Translations under genes and position numbers: made by a program
Notes under the pieces: generated by a model
Databases searched by the model: none
What the model was told of the DNA's origin: nothing
Seen by the model: the letters and a program-made list of their open reading frames with translations, nothing else
Assembly: GCF_029338255.1 (NCBI RefSeq)
Contig: NZ_CP119787.1
Coordinates: forward strand, 2,743,631-2,807,630
From: Haloarcula halobia
Lineage (GTDB): Archaea > Halobacteriota > Halobacteria > Halobacteriales > Haloarculaceae
Length of the DNA: 64,000 bases
Reading direction: 5' to 3'
In this document: positions 8,835 through 19,738 of the stretch, one piece after another
Layout of the letters: every line of letters starts with the position of its first letter
Numbering within the stretch: the first letter of the stretch is position 1

Positions 8835-10174
8835 CAGGCCACCTCCGCGATGGTCTCGACGAACCCCGCCTCGCGCTGGGGCGGCTGGGCGGTCGCACAG
8901 ACCTGTATCCGGTGGTCGCCGACCGCGTGGACGCCGTAGCCCTCCCTCGCCAGATCCTCGACGACCACCCGCGCGGGCTGGTCGACGTGGGCGACGAACT
9001 CCCGGAAGTGGTGCCGGTCGTGGACCGGCGCCTGGAGCCCGACCACCTCGTCCAGTCTCGCCGCGAGATCGCGGGGTCGAGTCACGCAGTCCTCGGCCAG
9101 GTCGACCAGGCCGTCGGGTCCGAGCCAGGCCGCGTGCATCGCGGCCCGCAGGGCGACCCACGCCTGGTTCGTACAGATGTTCGAGGTCGCCCGCTCCTTG
9201 CGGATGTGTTGCTCGCGGGTCTGCAGGGTCAGCGTGTAGGCCCGCTGGCCCGCGGCGTCCTCGCTGGCGCCGACGAGTCGGCCGGGCACCTGCCGGAGGT
9301 ACTCCTCGCGCGTGGCAAACAGGCCCAGGCCGAAGCCGTAGGCCGTGCCCGTCCCGAGCGTGGCGGCGTCGCCGACGACGACGTCCGCGCCCACGTCGGC
9401 GGGACGCTCGAGCAGCGCCATCGCGACGGGGTCGGTGCCGAGACAGAACAGCGCGTCGTGCTCGTCGGCGAGGTCACCGACGGCACCGGCCCGTTCTTCC
9501 ACGACGCCGCGGGCGGTCGGGGTCTCGGCGTAGACCATCGCGACGTCTTCCGCCATGGCCGCCGCGAGCGCCTCGACGTCGACGCAGCCGTCGTCCATCG
9601 GATAGGACGCGACCGAACAGCCGGGGCCGTCGACGTAGTTCTCGAGGACGGCACGCTTGCCGTCACGGAGGTGCTCCGGGACCAGTATCCGGTCGCCCGA
9701 GACGGACCGGACCCGCTGGGAGAGCGTCGCCGCCTCCCCCAGCGCCGTCGCGTCGTCGTACATCGAGCAGTTGGCGACGTCGAGGCCGGTCAGCTCGACC
9801 AGGAGCGACTGGTACTCGAACAGCGCCTGGAGGAACCCCTGGTCGACCTCCGGCTGGTACTGAGTGTAGGAAGTCAGGAACTCCGAGCGCCGCGAGAGGT
9901 CCTCGACCAGCGACGGGACGTAGTGGCCGTAGTGCCCCCGACCGAGGAACTCGGTGAGGTCGGCGTTGTGCCCGAGCAGGGCGGCGATCTCGGTCCGAAC
10001 CGCCTGTTCGCTTCGCGCGTCGATGCCGAGGTCCCCGTCGAAGGCGACCGAGTCGGGGACGTCGAACAGCGCCTCGACGTCGTCGACACCGACGGCATCG
10101 AGCATCGCCTGCGTCTCGGCGGGCGAGTGCGGTACGTATGGACTGCCGGTCGTGGGTGGGCCACTGTCGCTCAT
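8834..10174 (-). CDS. gcvPA: Glycine dehydrogenase (decarboxylating) subunit 1
   Basis: The 446-residue partner subunit of the two-part P-protein, forming an alpha2beta2 enzyme with GcvPB. The ATG at 10174 ([18 protein letters not shown]) is preferred to the GTG at 10186. Recognised segments are the [13 protein letters not shown] region, [20 protein letters not shown] and the [11 protein letters not shown] motif. It has the PLP-transferase fold, but the catalytic lysine resides in GcvPB, as usual for split P-proteins. An 85-base gap separates it from gcvH. Confidence 0.96.
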   Translation of the reverse strand: MSDSGPPTTGSPYVPHSPAETQAMLDAVGVDDVEALFDVPDSVAFDGDLGIDARSEQAVRTEIAALLGHNADLTEFLGRGHYGHYVPSLVEDLSRRSEFLTSYTQYQPEVDQGFLQALFEYQSLLVELTGLDVANCSMYDDATALGEAATLSQRVRSVSGDRILVPEHLRDGKRAVLENYVDGPGCSVASYPMDDGCVDVEALAAAMAEDVAMVYAETPTARGVVEERAGAVGDLADEHDALFCLGTDPVAMALLERPADVGADVVVGDAATLGTGTAYGFGLGLFATREEYLRQVPGRLVGASEDAAGQRAYTLTLQTREQHIRKERATSNICTNQAWVALRAAMHAAWLGPDGLVDLAEDCVTRPRDLAARLDEVVGLQAPVHDRHHFREFVAHVDQPARVVVEDLAREGYGVHAVGDHRIQVCATAQPPQREAGFVETIAEVA

Positions 10175-10259
10175 CGCGGCTGGCACCCTGCCGCACGGAC
10201 AGACATGATACGAAGGCCTACCGGTGTCAGCTACATTAGCGTAGCCATCCGAACGGTGC

Positions 10260-10643
10260 TCACTCGATCTGGTCGCGGTAGTCCGCTGGCGAGAGGAGGT
10301 CCTCGAGTTCGGCCCCGTCGGCGAGGTCGAGTTCGAGGAGCCAGCCCTCGCCGAAGGGGTCCTCGTTGACGAGTTCGGGCTCGTCGCGCAGTCGCTCGTT
10401 GACGGCGGTGACCGTCCCCCCGACGGGCGCGTAGATGTCCGAGACGGCCTTGATCGACTCGACGATGCCGAAATCGTCTCCGGTGGCCAGTTCGTCGCCC
10501 ACCGCCGGCAGTTCGACGAAGACGACGTCGCCCAGCTCGTCCTGTGCGAAGTCGGTGATGCCGACGCGGGCGATGCCGTCGGTGGTGCGGACCCATTCGT
10601 GTGACTCCCTGTACCGGCAGTCCGCGGGAACGTCGAAGCTCAT
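10260..10643 (-). CDS. gcvH: Glycine cleavage system H protein
   Basis: Lipoyl carrier that shuttles the aminomethyl and reducing equivalents between P, T and L proteins. The 127-residue product has the lipoylation lysine in [15 protein letters not shown] near residue 64, and the family start [10 protein letters not shown]. The ATG at 10643 overlaps the gcvT stop by four bases (ATGA). The acidic C-terminus ADYRDQIE and the length are normal. Confidence 0.97.
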   Translation of the reverse strand: MSFDVPADCRYRESHEWVRTTDGIARVGITDFAQDELGDVVFVELPAVGDELATGDDFGIVESIKAVSDIYAPVGGTVTAVNERLRDEPELVNEDPFGEGWLLELDLADGAELEDLLSPADYRDQIE

Positions 10644-11731
10644 CTGTCGAGGAATGGCGTGGCCCTGGTACGTGCCTTCTTCGGTTCGCCGCGGACGACG
10701 ACCCGGACGGACCGGTCCGGCGCTGCGTACGCCGTCGGCAGGTACGCGAGCGCGATGGGGGTTCCGAGTGTCGGACTCATCGTGCCGCTGGTGACCGTCC
10801 CGAGGTGGTCCCCGTCGGGGGTCGTCACCTCGTAGCCGTGACGCGGAACCCCGCGCTCGACGAGTTCGAGGCCGACGAGTTTCTCGTCGACGCCCTCCTC
10901 GTCGACGCCCTCCAGCGCGTCGCGACCGACGAACTCGGTGTCGAGCTCTACGGTCCACCCGATGCCGGCCGCGTATGGCGTGCGCGGGTTCTCCTCGGGG
11001 TGGAAGTCCTGGCCGGAGAGGAGAAAGCCCATCTCGAGCCTGAGCGTGTCACGCGCCCCGAGCCCGCAGGGCTGGCAGTCCAGGGCCGTCCACACCGTCT
11101 CGGCCGCGTCCCACGGACAGAGGACTTCGAACCCCTGCTCGCCGGTGTACCCCGTCCGGGCGACCAGTGCCTCGACGCCGGCGACGGTCCCGCCGGCGAT
11201 CTCGAACCGCGAGAGGTCCGCGAGCGCGACGTCCGATTCGGCCGCCAGGAGTGCACGTGCGTCGGGACCCTGGACTGCCAGCATCGCGTACTCCTCGGTG
11301 CGGTCGGTCACCGTCGCCGTCAGCCCCCATGCCTCCCGATGTGACTCCCAGCGGTCGGTCATCTGTACGTCGTGGCCCGCGTTGGGCACGAAGAGGTAGT
11401 CCTCGGTCTCGCGCTCGGGCAGGCGGTAGACGACGGTGTCGTCGAGGATAACGCCGTCCGCGTCGGTGATAGCCGAGTACTGTGCCTCGCCGGGGTCCAG
11501 CGCGGTGACGTCGTTGGTCGTCAACCGCTGTGTCAGCTGGGCCGCGTCCGGCCCCGACACCGTGACCTGTCCCATGTGCGAGACGTCGAACCTGCCGACC
11601 GTCTCGCGGACCGCCGCGTGCTCCTCGCGTATCGAGTCGAACGCCACGGGCATCTCCCAGCCGCCGAAGTCGGTGAACCGGGCACCCGACTCCTCGTGGC
11701 GTTCCGCGAGCGGGGGCGTTCGGAGTGTCAT
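10640..11731 (-). CDS. gcvT: Glycine cleavage system T protein (aminomethyltransferase)
   Basis: Transfers the methylene carbon from the aminomethyl-lipoyl arm of GcvH to the cell's tetrahydrofolate-type C1 carrier and releases ammonia. The 363-residue product shows the family start [22 protein letters not shown], the pterin-site DVSHMGQV, and the [12 protein letters not shown] motif. It is the first gene of the operon. The ATG at 11731 has a TATA-like element and a strong palindrome upstream, described separately. Mch, encoded at 55.6 kb, belongs to the same one-carbon network. Confidence 0.97.
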   Translation of the reverse strand: MTLRTPPLAERHEESGARFTDFGGWEMPVAFDSIREEHAAVRETVGRFDVSHMGQVTVSGPDAAQLTQRLTTNDVTALDPGEAQYSAITDADGVILDDTVVYRLPERETEDYLFVPNAGHDVQMTDRWESHREAWGLTATVTDRTEEYAMLAVQGPDARALLAAESDVALADLSRFEIAGGTVAGVEALVARTGYTGEQGFEVLCPWDAAETVWTALDCQPCGLGARDTLRLEMGFLLSGQDFHPEENPRTPYAAGIGWTVELDTEFVGRDALEGVDEEGVDEKLVGLELVERGVPRHGYEVTTPDGDHLGTVTSGTMSPTLGTPIALAYLPTAYAAPDRSVRVVVRGEPKKARTRATPFLDR

Positions 11732-11790
11732 GTCGGCTGCGAGGGGGCGGACCGCCTTACCGTTTGCTTCCCGACACGAACGTGGGCCAC

Positions 11791-11827
11791 TTCATAAACT
11801 GTATAGCGCGATAGCAAATTGCTATCG
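11791..11827 (-). promoter_or_regulatory. Promoter and palindromic site upstream of the gcv operon
   Basis: Read on the minus strand, a TATA-like GTTTATGAA lies at 11791-11799, about 60-70 bases before the gcvT ATG. Directly upstream is a perfect 9+1+9 palindrome at 11809-11827 (CGATAGCAA, A, TTGCTATCG). The position just behind BRE/TATA is where haloarchaeal activators and some repressors bind. The site could control glycine cleavage genes. It might instead belong to the island edge that begins here. No bound factor can be named. Confidence 0.5.
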
Positions 11828-12027
11828 TGAAGTTGCCACAGTTTCGGAGGATAACCAAATACTACGGCTACTCTGGAGAGGATACCGTGAAAATTGCTTA
11901 GATTCTATTCTAAAACACCGTCTGATTATGATACTATTCTATATCCGTCAGAAACTGTGGCGTCAAACGGCCGTTCAGATAGCGTCGCCACTCACACCGA
12001 TTACGAGCGTTCGATGTCGGTCTCGTT

Positions 12028-13629
12028 CTAATCGTCCGGTATGAGGTCTGCGGACACCAATTCCACAACCTCGCCGGCAGTCAAGACGGGTGCGTAGTCC
12101 ATCGGTCCGTCGACGGCAGCCTTCAACAGAAAGTCGGTGAGTCGCCAGATGTTGTGTAGCAGGACCGCGAACACGAGTAAAACAGCCTCACGCGGTAATC
12201 CTTCGAGGAAGTTTTCGCGAGGAAGTCGTTCTTGATGGACTTATACTCGTTTTCGATCTGCCAACGGCGACTATACCGGTGACAGAACGTCTCTGCCTCG
12301 TCTGGGCCTACCTTCAGATTCGTTGCGAATACGGCAGTTCCGTCTGTCTTCGTCGATGGCACGTGCAGAAACCGCATTGAGTGCGACCTCCACGTCAACT
12401 GATGTCCGTTCGACGGCCACATCACGGCCGTCTGCCTTCATCGTCTCAATAGCGTCCCGTTCAGAACTTGTGACACGCTTCGGAATGAGGTAGTTCACAT
12501 CGAGATTCGAGAGTGTCTGGTACACGTCCATCGAGTCGAACTCTCGGTCGCAGAGTACCGTCTCGATGGGGACGTGTTCGTTCGCTCGCCGGACCATCCG
12601 CCGGATGACGCGGTGAACCTGATTAGACTGGTTGTCGTCCCAGGCCGAACTCTCTCGGATGGGTTCGACGGCCAATACCAGTGGGATATTCTCGCCGACA
12701 ATCGAGAGCGTCGCGAACTTGAACGCCCGTTCCTCCTCAGCCTGAACCCCACTGACCATCGGCATTGCCTCGACCTCCCCGTGGTAAGGGACGGTCGTGA
12801 TGTCAATCGCTACGGTGACTGACCGTCGAAACGACGCTTCTTCGGCGAGTACTGCGCGCAACTGCTCACTAGCGCAGTCGAACCCCTCGATCGGGTCTTC
12901 GGGCTCGAACCGTTTGATCGCCCGTAAGTGCGTGTCACCGTGTGGACCGTATTCCTCGCCGCGTCTGTATTGGAAGCGAGCCGCACCCTGTGGTGTCCCA
13001 CAGCCGACCATTCCCATGAACGTCTGCAGTTCGAAAAACTGTGTATCGTCGTAGGAGGCGTTCTCTGCCCGTCCGGAATCAAACCTGTCGAAACCGTGGT
13101 CACGAGCTAAGCGTGTCGTCTGCTGGATCTGCTCGTCAGTGAAACCATCCTCTGACTCGTCTTCGTCCGGTTCGTCGGGGAACGAACTCGGGTCTCGCTG
13201 TGGCGTTACCACCTCGCCTTTCGGCCGAGCCTCGGGCACATTCAGATCCCGATCGTGGATTTCCTTGACGACGTAGTGGGAAGCCGTGGTGACGAACTCC
13301 CGGGTTGTCTCATCGAATCGGTTACGCCAAGTCCGCGAGAGCACCGATTCATCGGGGATTTTCTCCAAGTGGAAGGCAACTGCGAGTTCAGGATACTGGG
13401 CGAGCGAACGGTAACTCTCACCGGTGAGTTCGCGGTAGAGAAACAAGCGTACCATCCCCTCGAACGAGTGCGGTGCTGGATGCCACTCAGGGTAGCCGTC
13501 ATTGAGCGAATTGAACGACCCCTCCAGAGTTCGAAGAGCCGTGCAGAGTGACTGATCGGCTTTGAGTGCCTCTGTGAGTGTCACCCCGACGAGGTAGGCG
13601 TCGGTCAACCGTCGCTCCTGACAAGCCAT
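12028..13629 (-). pseudogene. IS4-family transposase (ISH8-like), two frameshifts
   Basis: The first 400-odd residues read intact from the ATG at 13629 (MACQERRLTDAYLVGVTLTEAL), including the DDE aspartates in VTVAIDITTVPY and ETVLCDREFDS. Near base 12385, after SVDVEV, the reading shifts by an extra base into the frame HSMRFLHVPSTKTDG. Near 12178 a missing base shifts it again, into the frame ending VFAVLLHNIWRLTDF and stopping at 12028. The YREK signature YSRRWQIENEYKSIK survives in the second frame. Restoring two bases gives a normal-length transposase, so this is a recently decayed copy. I could not place its terminal inverted repeats with confidence. Confidence 0.88.
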
Positions 13630-14031
13630 GTGAGCTATCCCACCAGCCAGTCACACAAGCGACGCGATGCCACTCTCTTTGCGCAGGAACCGCTGCTGTT
13701 GAATCGGTCAGCAGAAACAAGTACTCTGCAAGTCTCGCAGCTACGCTTCGTTCACCCATAGCTAACACCTTCATTGATGGTGACTCAATCACCCTGCTCG
13801 ACGTTGAGGGCGAGAAACTGGTCGAGAGATTCTGGAACCAACTATGCTGAGATAACTCGTGTGAGGACAACAAGCTTCTCAAGAAGAGGCGCGGCGTGAG
13901 TGGGAAAACTGGCATCTATAACCCGTGAAATCGGTCTGCAGAGTGCCGTCCATCCAAACTGCACCGATTCTCTGATTCCGGATACCACCGTATGCAACCG
14001 AAGAAACCTCCTAAAGCGATTAGGAAGAGTT
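13630..14031. other. Gap between transposase and copper ATPase, no clear gene
   Basis: About 400 bases between the transposase start and the stop of the CopB-like ATPase gene. The plus frame at 13,690-13,850 ends in a protein-like run (SITLLDVEGEKLVERFWNQLC) and the minus frame in the same place also stays open. Neither has a recognisable family or a good start. This could be the scrap of a gene cut by the insertion sequence. The rest is AT-richer, island-like DNA with no tRNA or clear terminator. Confidence 0.4.
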
Positions 14032-16170
14032 TCAGTCTGCTGTTTGGGTACCGGTGGGTGGCGTCACTCCCGAAAGTTCGGGGATGGATAGATCTACCCG
14101 GCGGAGCAGTTGCGCGTTGATGGCGACGATCACCGTACTCAGCGACATCAGGAGCGCGCCCACTGCGGGCGACAGCAGAATCCCGATCGGAGCCAATACG
14201 CCCGCTGCAAGCGGAAGTGCAAAGACGTTGTACCCGGCTGCCCAGACGATGTTTTCTTGCATTTTCCGGTAGCTCGCCTTGCTGAGTTTCACAAGGCGAA
14301 CCACGTCCATCGGGTTGTTCTGGACCAGGATGACGTCGGCCGACTGGACCGCGACATCGGTTCCACTTCCAATAGCGATTCCGACGTCTGCCCGTGTCAA
14401 CGCGGGCGCGTCATTGACGCCGTCGCCAACCATCCCCACGAGCTTGCCCTGATCCTGAAGTTCCTGTACTTTTTTGTCCTTGTCCTCAGGAAGCACCTCC
14501 GCGAACACAGTGTCGATGCCCAATTCGTCAGCCACCGCATCGGCGACATTCTGAGAATCACCGGTGAGCATTGCCACCTCGACACCCAGATCGTGCAGAG
14601 CATCGACGACGCGGTAACTCTCCTCGCGGATGACGTCGGCCATCGCGAACGCGGCGATCAACTCTCTGTCACGAACGAGATACACTACGGTCTGTGCGTT
14701 CTGCCCGGCTTCATCAGCGAAGCGCTGGAGGTGATCGGGAACTTCTCTATCGAGTTGGGTCAACAGGTTCGGGCCGCCGACGTACACTTCGTCCCCCTTG
14801 ACATTCGCGCGGACGCCACGGCCTTTGATCGCCTCGAAATCGCTCGCGTCAGGTGCAGTGAGGTCTTGCTCCGTGGCAGCCTCGCGGATGGCTCGCGCGA
14901 TCATGTGCTCGGAATCGCTCTCGACAGCCGCGGCCAGCGCAAGCGCGTCGTCCTCGTCAACATCGTCGACGGTTGCTATGTCGACAACACCGTGCTCGCC
15001 TTCGGTGAGTGTGCCTGTCTTGTCAAAGATGATGGCGTCCAGATTCCGTGCCTCTTCCATCGCGATTCGGTCGCGAACGAGCATTCCGTTCCGAGCGGCG
15101 AGTGACGTGTTGATTGCGACGACTAGCGGGATGGCGAGTCCAAGCGCGTGAGGGCAGGCGATGACGAGAACCGTGACGACGCGCTCGATAACCGTTGCAT
15201 TGAACGAGACCGCGAGCGTCCACGCGATTGCGGTTACGACTGCCGCCCCGAGCGCGACGTAGAACAGCCAGCCGGCAGCGCGGTCGGCCAGCACTTGAGT
15301 TTGAGACTTGCTCTGCTGGGCTTCCTCGACGAGTCGCATGATGCCCGCGAGCGTTGTCTTCTCGCCTGTCGCACCGACGCGCACGCGGAGACTGCCGTCG
15401 CCGTTGATCGTCCCACCGATGACTTCGTCGTCGGGCTCTTTCGAGACCGGTTTCGACTCACCCGTGATCATCGACTCGTTGACGTCCGAATCACCCTCCT
15501 CAACGATGCCATCAGCAGGGACGCTCGCTCCTGGACGGACGAGAACCAAGTCACCCTTGGCAAGTTCGTTCACTGGGATCTCCTCGGTGTCGCCGTCGTC
15601 GGTGATCCGCTCAGCAGTATCAGGCATCAACTTCGCCAACTCGTCGACAGCACTCGAGGCACGGCGTACCGATCGCATCTCGATCCAGTGCCCCAGCAGC
15701 ATAATATCGATAAGCGTGACGAGCTCCCAGAAAAACGCCGATTGCGTTGGGAAGACCACGCTCGCGAGGCTGTAGACGAATGCGACCGAAATGGCCATTG
15801 AGATGAGTGTCATCATCCCCGGTGACCGGTCTTTCAGCTCCGGCACTGCCATCTGGAGGAACGGAATCCCACCGTACGCGAAGACGACGACCGCGAAGAC
15901 GGGGTTGATCCACTCGCTGCCCGCAAATGCTGGGACGGAGAAGCCGAGCCACTCCTGCAGCGTCTCGCTGTACAGAAGCACTGGAATCGACAGAAGCGTT
16001 GAGACAAAAAAGCGCCGCCGAAACATCTGCTCGTGGCCCTCGTGCATCCCACCGTGCCCATCTTGTCCATCGTGCTGACTGTGTTCGCCGTGAGGCTGAG
16101 ATTCAGCCTCCGTTTCGTCGGGATGCGTATGGTCGGTCTCGTTAGCCTCCCTTTGGGGTTCGTCGTCCAT
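14032..16170 (-). CDS. copB: Copper-translocating P-type ATPase, CPH (CopB/P1B-3) type
   Basis: A 712-residue heavy-metal pump in the cell membrane. Residues 1-50 form a His/Glu-rich cytosolic tail ([21 protein letters not shown]) in place of an HMA domain. Other features are eight predicted membrane segments, the actuator motif TGES, the ion-site CPH motif in [14 protein letters not shown], the phosphorylation motif DKTGTLT, an HP-like SEH in [10 protein letters not shown], and hinge [13 protein letters not shown] pumps export Cu(II) or Cu(I). The ATG at 16170 is preferred to the TTG two codons upstream. It lies first inside the island next to the IS element. It is probably expressed on its own. 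Confidence 0.93.
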   Translation of the reverse strand: MDDEPQREANETDHTHPDETEAESQPHGEHSQHDGQDGHGGMHEGHEQMFRRRFFVSTLLSIPVLLYSETLQEWLGFSVPAFAGSEWINPVFAVVVFAYGGIPFLQMAVPELKDRSPGMMTLISMAISVAFVYSLASVVFPTQSAFFWELVTLIDIMLLGHWIEMRSVRRASSAVDELAKLMPDTAERITDDGDTEEIPVNELAKGDLVLVRPGASVPADGIVEEGDSDVNESMITGESKPVSKEPDDEVIGGTINGDGSLRVRVGATGEKTTLAGIMRLVEEAQQSKSQTQVLADRAAGWLFYVALGAAVVTAIAWTLAVSFNATVIERVVTVLVIACPHALGLAIPLVVAINTSLAARNGMLVRDRIAMEEARNLDAIIFDKTGTLTEGEHGVVDIATVDDVDEDDALALAAAVESDSEHMIARAIREAATEQDLTAPDASDFEAIKGRGVRANVKGDEVYVGGPNLLTQLDREVPDHLQRFADEAGQNAQTVVYLVRDRELIAAFAMADVIREESYRVVDALHDLGVEVAMLTGDSQNVADAVADELGIDTVFAEVLPEDKDKKVQELQDQGKLVGMVGDGVNDAPALTRADVGIAIGSGTDVAVQSADVILVQNNPMDVVRLVKLSKASYRKMQENIVWAAGYNVFALPLAAGVLAPIGILLSPAVGALLMSLSTVIVAINAQLLRRVDLSIPELSGVTPPTGTQTAD

Positions 16171-16287
16171 TACCAAACAATTGGCTCCGAGGGTGCTTCA
16201 ACGTGGAGGTTACTGTAAATTGACACGCCTTCTGAGCAGGCTGGTGCCTACCGGATGTTTACGAGACCGATATGGCCGGAGATGATC

Positions 16288-16683
16288 CTACGGCTCCTTG
16301 CGGTGGTCTCGATACGTTTTGGCCGCAAGAATGACGTAGACTGCGCCGATAATCCGTACACCTGCCGTAAATCGTTCGTTCCATTCGATAGCGTCTGGAC
16401 TTTCAAAGAGGAACGTGGTGGCTAATTCGCGATACAGGTCGGGGAACACAAAGACAACTGCACCAAACGCTCCGGTGAGATTCATCATCCACGCATAGAA
16501 CCGGCCGCCGAGGAGGGAGATCACGGCTACCAGAATCCCTTCCGATCGGATGGCTGGATTGACCCATGTTCTAAGAGTGCCTTCACCGGGATTGGCAATC
16601 GCGGATTTCTCAAAGAACGCAACAATCTCGTCAGGGAACAGGGCCGTAACGGCCCCGAGGGTGCTGATGAGTATCCGGATCAT
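16288..16683 (-). CDS. Small multi-pass membrane protein, unknown
   Basis: A 131-residue protein starting MIRILISTLGAVTALFPDEIV, with an ATG at 16683. Hydrophobic runs suggest three or four membrane segments: about residues 1-20, 47-62, 65-80 and 108-122. The ends are charged (TYRDHRKEP), so the C-terminus is probably cytosolic. No metal-binding motif or known domain is apparent. It sits on the same strand as, and 117 bases upstream of, the CopB-like gene, but that spacing does not prove an operon. Similar small DUF-type membrane proteins occur widely in haloarchaeal genomes. Confidence 0.65.
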   Translation of the reverse strand: MIRILISTLGAVTALFPDEIVAFFEKSAIANPGEGTLRTWVNPAIRSEGILVAVISLLGGRFYAWMMNLTGAFGAVVFVFPDLYRELATTFLFESPDAIEWNERFTAGVRIIGAVYVILAAKTYRDHRKEP

Positions 16684-16800
16684 ACGCTATTGTACGACTG
16701 ATTCGGAGTTAATGGTCTTCACTAATCTACACCTCTGAGAACGGTATCTACACGTAGTCGTCCAGAAGTCCAATAATACATAACAGGTAGAGATGCAGAA

Positions 16801-19437
16801 TTACTGTGTAAGGAGTTGTCTAAGGACGTAGTGGAGGATGCCGCCGTGTTCGATGTACGTTACGGCGGCCGGCGTGCCGACCTGTGCCGTGACTGGGAAC
16901 TCGACGGTCGAACCGTCATTACGCTCGGCGATGACGGTCAGCTCATCCATCACGTCGAGTCCGTCATCGAGGCCGTGGATAGTGAAGACCTCCGATCCAT
17001 CTAGCCCGAGAGATTCCCACGAATCGCCGTCATCGAACTGCAAGGGGAGCACACCCATACCGACGAGGTTGTCGCGGTAGATACGCTCGTAACTCTCGCC
17101 GATGGTTGCGCGGACACCGAGCAGGTCCGTTCCTTTCGCCGCCCAGTCACGACTTGACCCTGTCCCGAGCTCCTCGCCCGCCATCACGATGAGTGGGGTA
17201 CCCTCATCGCGGTAGCGCTGGCTGGCCTCGAAGACGGTTGTCTGCTCATCAGTCGGGTGATGAATCGTGTAGCCGCCCTCGATGTCGTCGAGCATCTCGT
17301 TCTCGATGCGAACGTTGGCGAACGTCCCCCGCATCATCACCTCGTGGTTTCCCCGGCGCGCGCCGTATGTGTTGAACTCGTGGGGCTCGACGCCGTGATC
17401 GAGCAGCCACTGACCCGCGGGGAGGTCAGGTCCGAAGGGGCCAGCAGGGCTGATGTGGTCGGTCGTAACGGTATCGCCAAGTGCCAGCAGGTAGCGGGCG
17501 TCCTCAATATCGGCGACGCCGGGTTTCTCGAGGGGGAAGTCCTGGAAGAATGGCGGCTCTCGGATGTACGTCGACTCGTCGTCCCACTCGTAGACGTCAC
17601 CACTTGGCGCGTCGAGAGCAGCCCACCGCTCGTCACCCTCGAACACGGAGGCGTACTTCTCCTCGAACATCTCCGGAGAGACGTTCTCGTGGATTGCTGC
17701 CTGCACGTCCGCTGCATCGGGCCAGATGTCCACCAGATACACCGGTTCACCCTCCTCGTCGGTGCCCAGCGGCTCGTTCTCGAGATCGACGTCCATCCGT
17801 CCTGCCAGTCCGTAGGCAACCACGAGCGGCGGGCTCACGAGGTAGTTTGCGCGAATCTTCGGGTGGATACGCGCCTCGAAGTTCCGGTTCCCCGAGAGGA
17901 CGCTCGTCGTCCAGAGGTCGTGGTCGTCGATCGCTTGCTCGATGGGATCGGGAAGCGGTCCGGCGTTGCCGATACAAGTGGTACAGCCGTAGCCGACGAC
18001 GGCGTACCCGAGTTCTTCGAGATATGGAAGCAGCCCCGATTCTTCGAGATACTGCGTGACGACGCGGCTACCGGGTGCGAGACTTGTCTTGACGTACGGC
18101 GGGACATCCAAACCTTTCTCGACGGCGTTCTGGGCGAGCAGTCCAGCAGCGATCATCACCGAGGGGTTCGACGTGTTCGTACAGCTCGTGATGGCGCTGA
18201 CTAAGACATCACCATGCCCGATTTCGACCGTTTCCCCGTCGAGGTCGACCTCGACGCGTTTGGTTAACGGATGCAGTTCGGATTCGGGTTCGACCTGAAC
18301 GCCGCCGTCGGTTTCCGCATTAGCTGTACCACCCTCACCGAGCCACCGCTGTAGAGCGTCCTCGTCAACGTCGTCGAGGTCGTCCTCGAACTCCCCGTGG
18401 AGAAGTCCCCGGAAGCTCTGTTTCACGTCCCCCATAGGAATCCTGTCCTGTGGCCGCTTGTGTCCGGCCAGACTCGGTTCGACTGTCGAGAGGTCGAATT
18501 CGACGACCTCAGTATATTCTGATTCCTGTTCCCCGAACAGCCCTTGGGCTTCGAGGTACTCGCGAACGAGGTCGATGTGGTCGGGGTCACGCCCGGTGAG
18601 TTCGAGATACTCGAGCGTCTGTTCGTCGACCGGGAACATACTGATCGTCGAACCCTGTTCGGGCGCCATATTGGCGATCGTGGCCCGGTCGGGGACTGTG
18701 AGATTCGCCACACCAGGACCGAAGAACTCCACGAACCGGTCGACGACGCCGACCTCGCGGAGTCGTTCGGTGATGTGGAGGACGAGATCCGTCGCCGTCG
18801 CGCCTTCGGGTAATTCGCCTTCGAGACGGACGCCGACGACCTCGGGGAGTTTCATCGTGACCGGCTGACCGAGCATCGCCGCTTCCGCTTCGATGCCGCC
18901 GACGCCCCACCCGACCACACCGATGCCACCGATCATCGGAGTGTGGCTGTCCGTGCCGACGAGTGTGTCCGGCAGGAGCCAGTTCTCGCCGTCTTGCTCG
19001 CGGGCGTGGACGACCCGACCCAGATGCTCGAGGTTCACCTGGTGGACGATACCGGTGCCTGGCGGGACGACATTGAAGTTCTCGAAGGCGTTCTGCGCCC
19101 ATTTGATCGCGCGATACCGTTCGGCGTTGCGCTCGTACTCCAGTTCGACGTTCTTCTCGTAGGCGTCCTCGGAGTCGAAGTAGTCGACCTGGACGCTGTG
19201 GTCGATGACGAGATCAATAGGAATCTCCGGTTCGACCAGGGTCGGGTCCCGATCTTTTCGGTCGACTTCGGATCGAAGGGCCGCCAGGTCGACGACTGCG
19301 GGCACGCCGGTGAGATCCTGGAGGACGACTCGTGATGGAGAGAACGGAACCTCCGCGTCCGGTACGTCTGGCTCCCAGCCAGCAGCATTCCTGACGTCCG
19401 CCGCAGTAACAGTTTCGCCGTCGGCGTTCCGGAGCAC
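16801..19437 (-). pseudogene. acnA: Aconitate hydratase, main part, separated from its N-terminus by an insertion
   Basis: The remaining frame (about 878 residues from a chance GTG at 19437) holds nearly all of an AcnA/IRP-type aconitase: TDSHTPM, the iron-sulfur cysteines in SCTNTSNPS and GCTTCIGNAG, and the swivel domain with GSSRDWAAKG. It begins at VLRNADGETV, which in intact homologues directly follows an N-terminal block that here lies beyond an inserted 80-bp palindrome. The intact gene would turn citrate into isocitrate in the TCA cycle. A truncated product could start inside, but it would lack about 45 N-terminal residues that pack against domain 1. A second aconitase elsewhere in the genome is likely but not visible. 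Confidence 0.85.
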
Positions 19438-19444
19438 CGACTCA

Positions 19445-19524
19445 TAGTGATTGCTGTGACTGTTTACCGGTACGGCCGCACGTAGTCGTGCGGTTGGTAC
19501 CGAAATGACTCACAGCAGTCACTA
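19445..19524. mobile_element. 80-bp palindromic mini-element (MITE-like) with TCA target duplication
   Basis: The element runs from TAGTGATTGCTGTGA to TCACAGCAGTCACTA: 15-base terminal inverted repeats with one mismatch. The interior is also palindromic (CCGCACG, loop, CGTGCGG and GGTAC/GTACC arms), so the whole unit can fold into one hairpin. TCA flanks both sides (19442-19444 and 19525-19527). Removing the element and one TCA restores the reading frame as RILLESVLRN, the expected aconitase sequence. It carries no gene, so it must have been moved in trans. The three-base TNA-type duplication is reminiscent of some IS5-family elements, which is inference only. Confidence 0.85.
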
Positions 19525-19667
19525 TCAAGCAGAATACGGATGCTCACCGGGAGCGTGTCGAGGTCACAGAGTCCCTGTTCTTCGAGTGCTCGAAGATCGG
19601 CCATCTTGTACGTCGTCCCGTCGACGTCGAGCTCGCGGACGGCATCGAACGGAAGTGTATCAGTCAT
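19464..19667 (-). pseudogene. acnA: N-terminal fragment of the disrupted aconitase
   Basis: From the ATG at 19667 the frame reads MTDTLPFDAVRELDVDG, then TYKMADLRALEEQGL and LPVSIRILLD, matching the N-terminus of AcnA. It then runs into the mini-element as SDCCESFRYQPHDYV and stops at 19464. The piece is too short to fold or act alone. Its presence in the right order and spacing with the downstream part shows that a single gene was split. If transcribed, translation would end inside the insertion. Confidence 0.85.
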
Positions 19668-19738
19668 AGTATCTACACCTGGGATTGGCAGTCGTATCAA
19701 TCACTCCCCGAATCTGATTCGACGAGAATCGGGGTTTG

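Noticed and set aside
7062-8939. A 625-codon plus-strand frame over gcvPB
   Set aside because: It is antisense to a gene with clear PLP motifs and has no recognisable domain itself.
11795-12044. A plus-strand open frame reading LYSAIANCYREVATVSEDN and further as a plausible protein
   Set aside because: It begins inside the gcv promoter, has no start codon in context, and includes the 19-base palindrome as codons. I see no family match, so I treat it as chance or an old scrap.
12028-13629. Programmed ribosomal frameshifting in the IS4 transposase
   Set aside because: Two shifts in opposite directions without a slippery heptamer fit decay better, and intact family members are single-frame.
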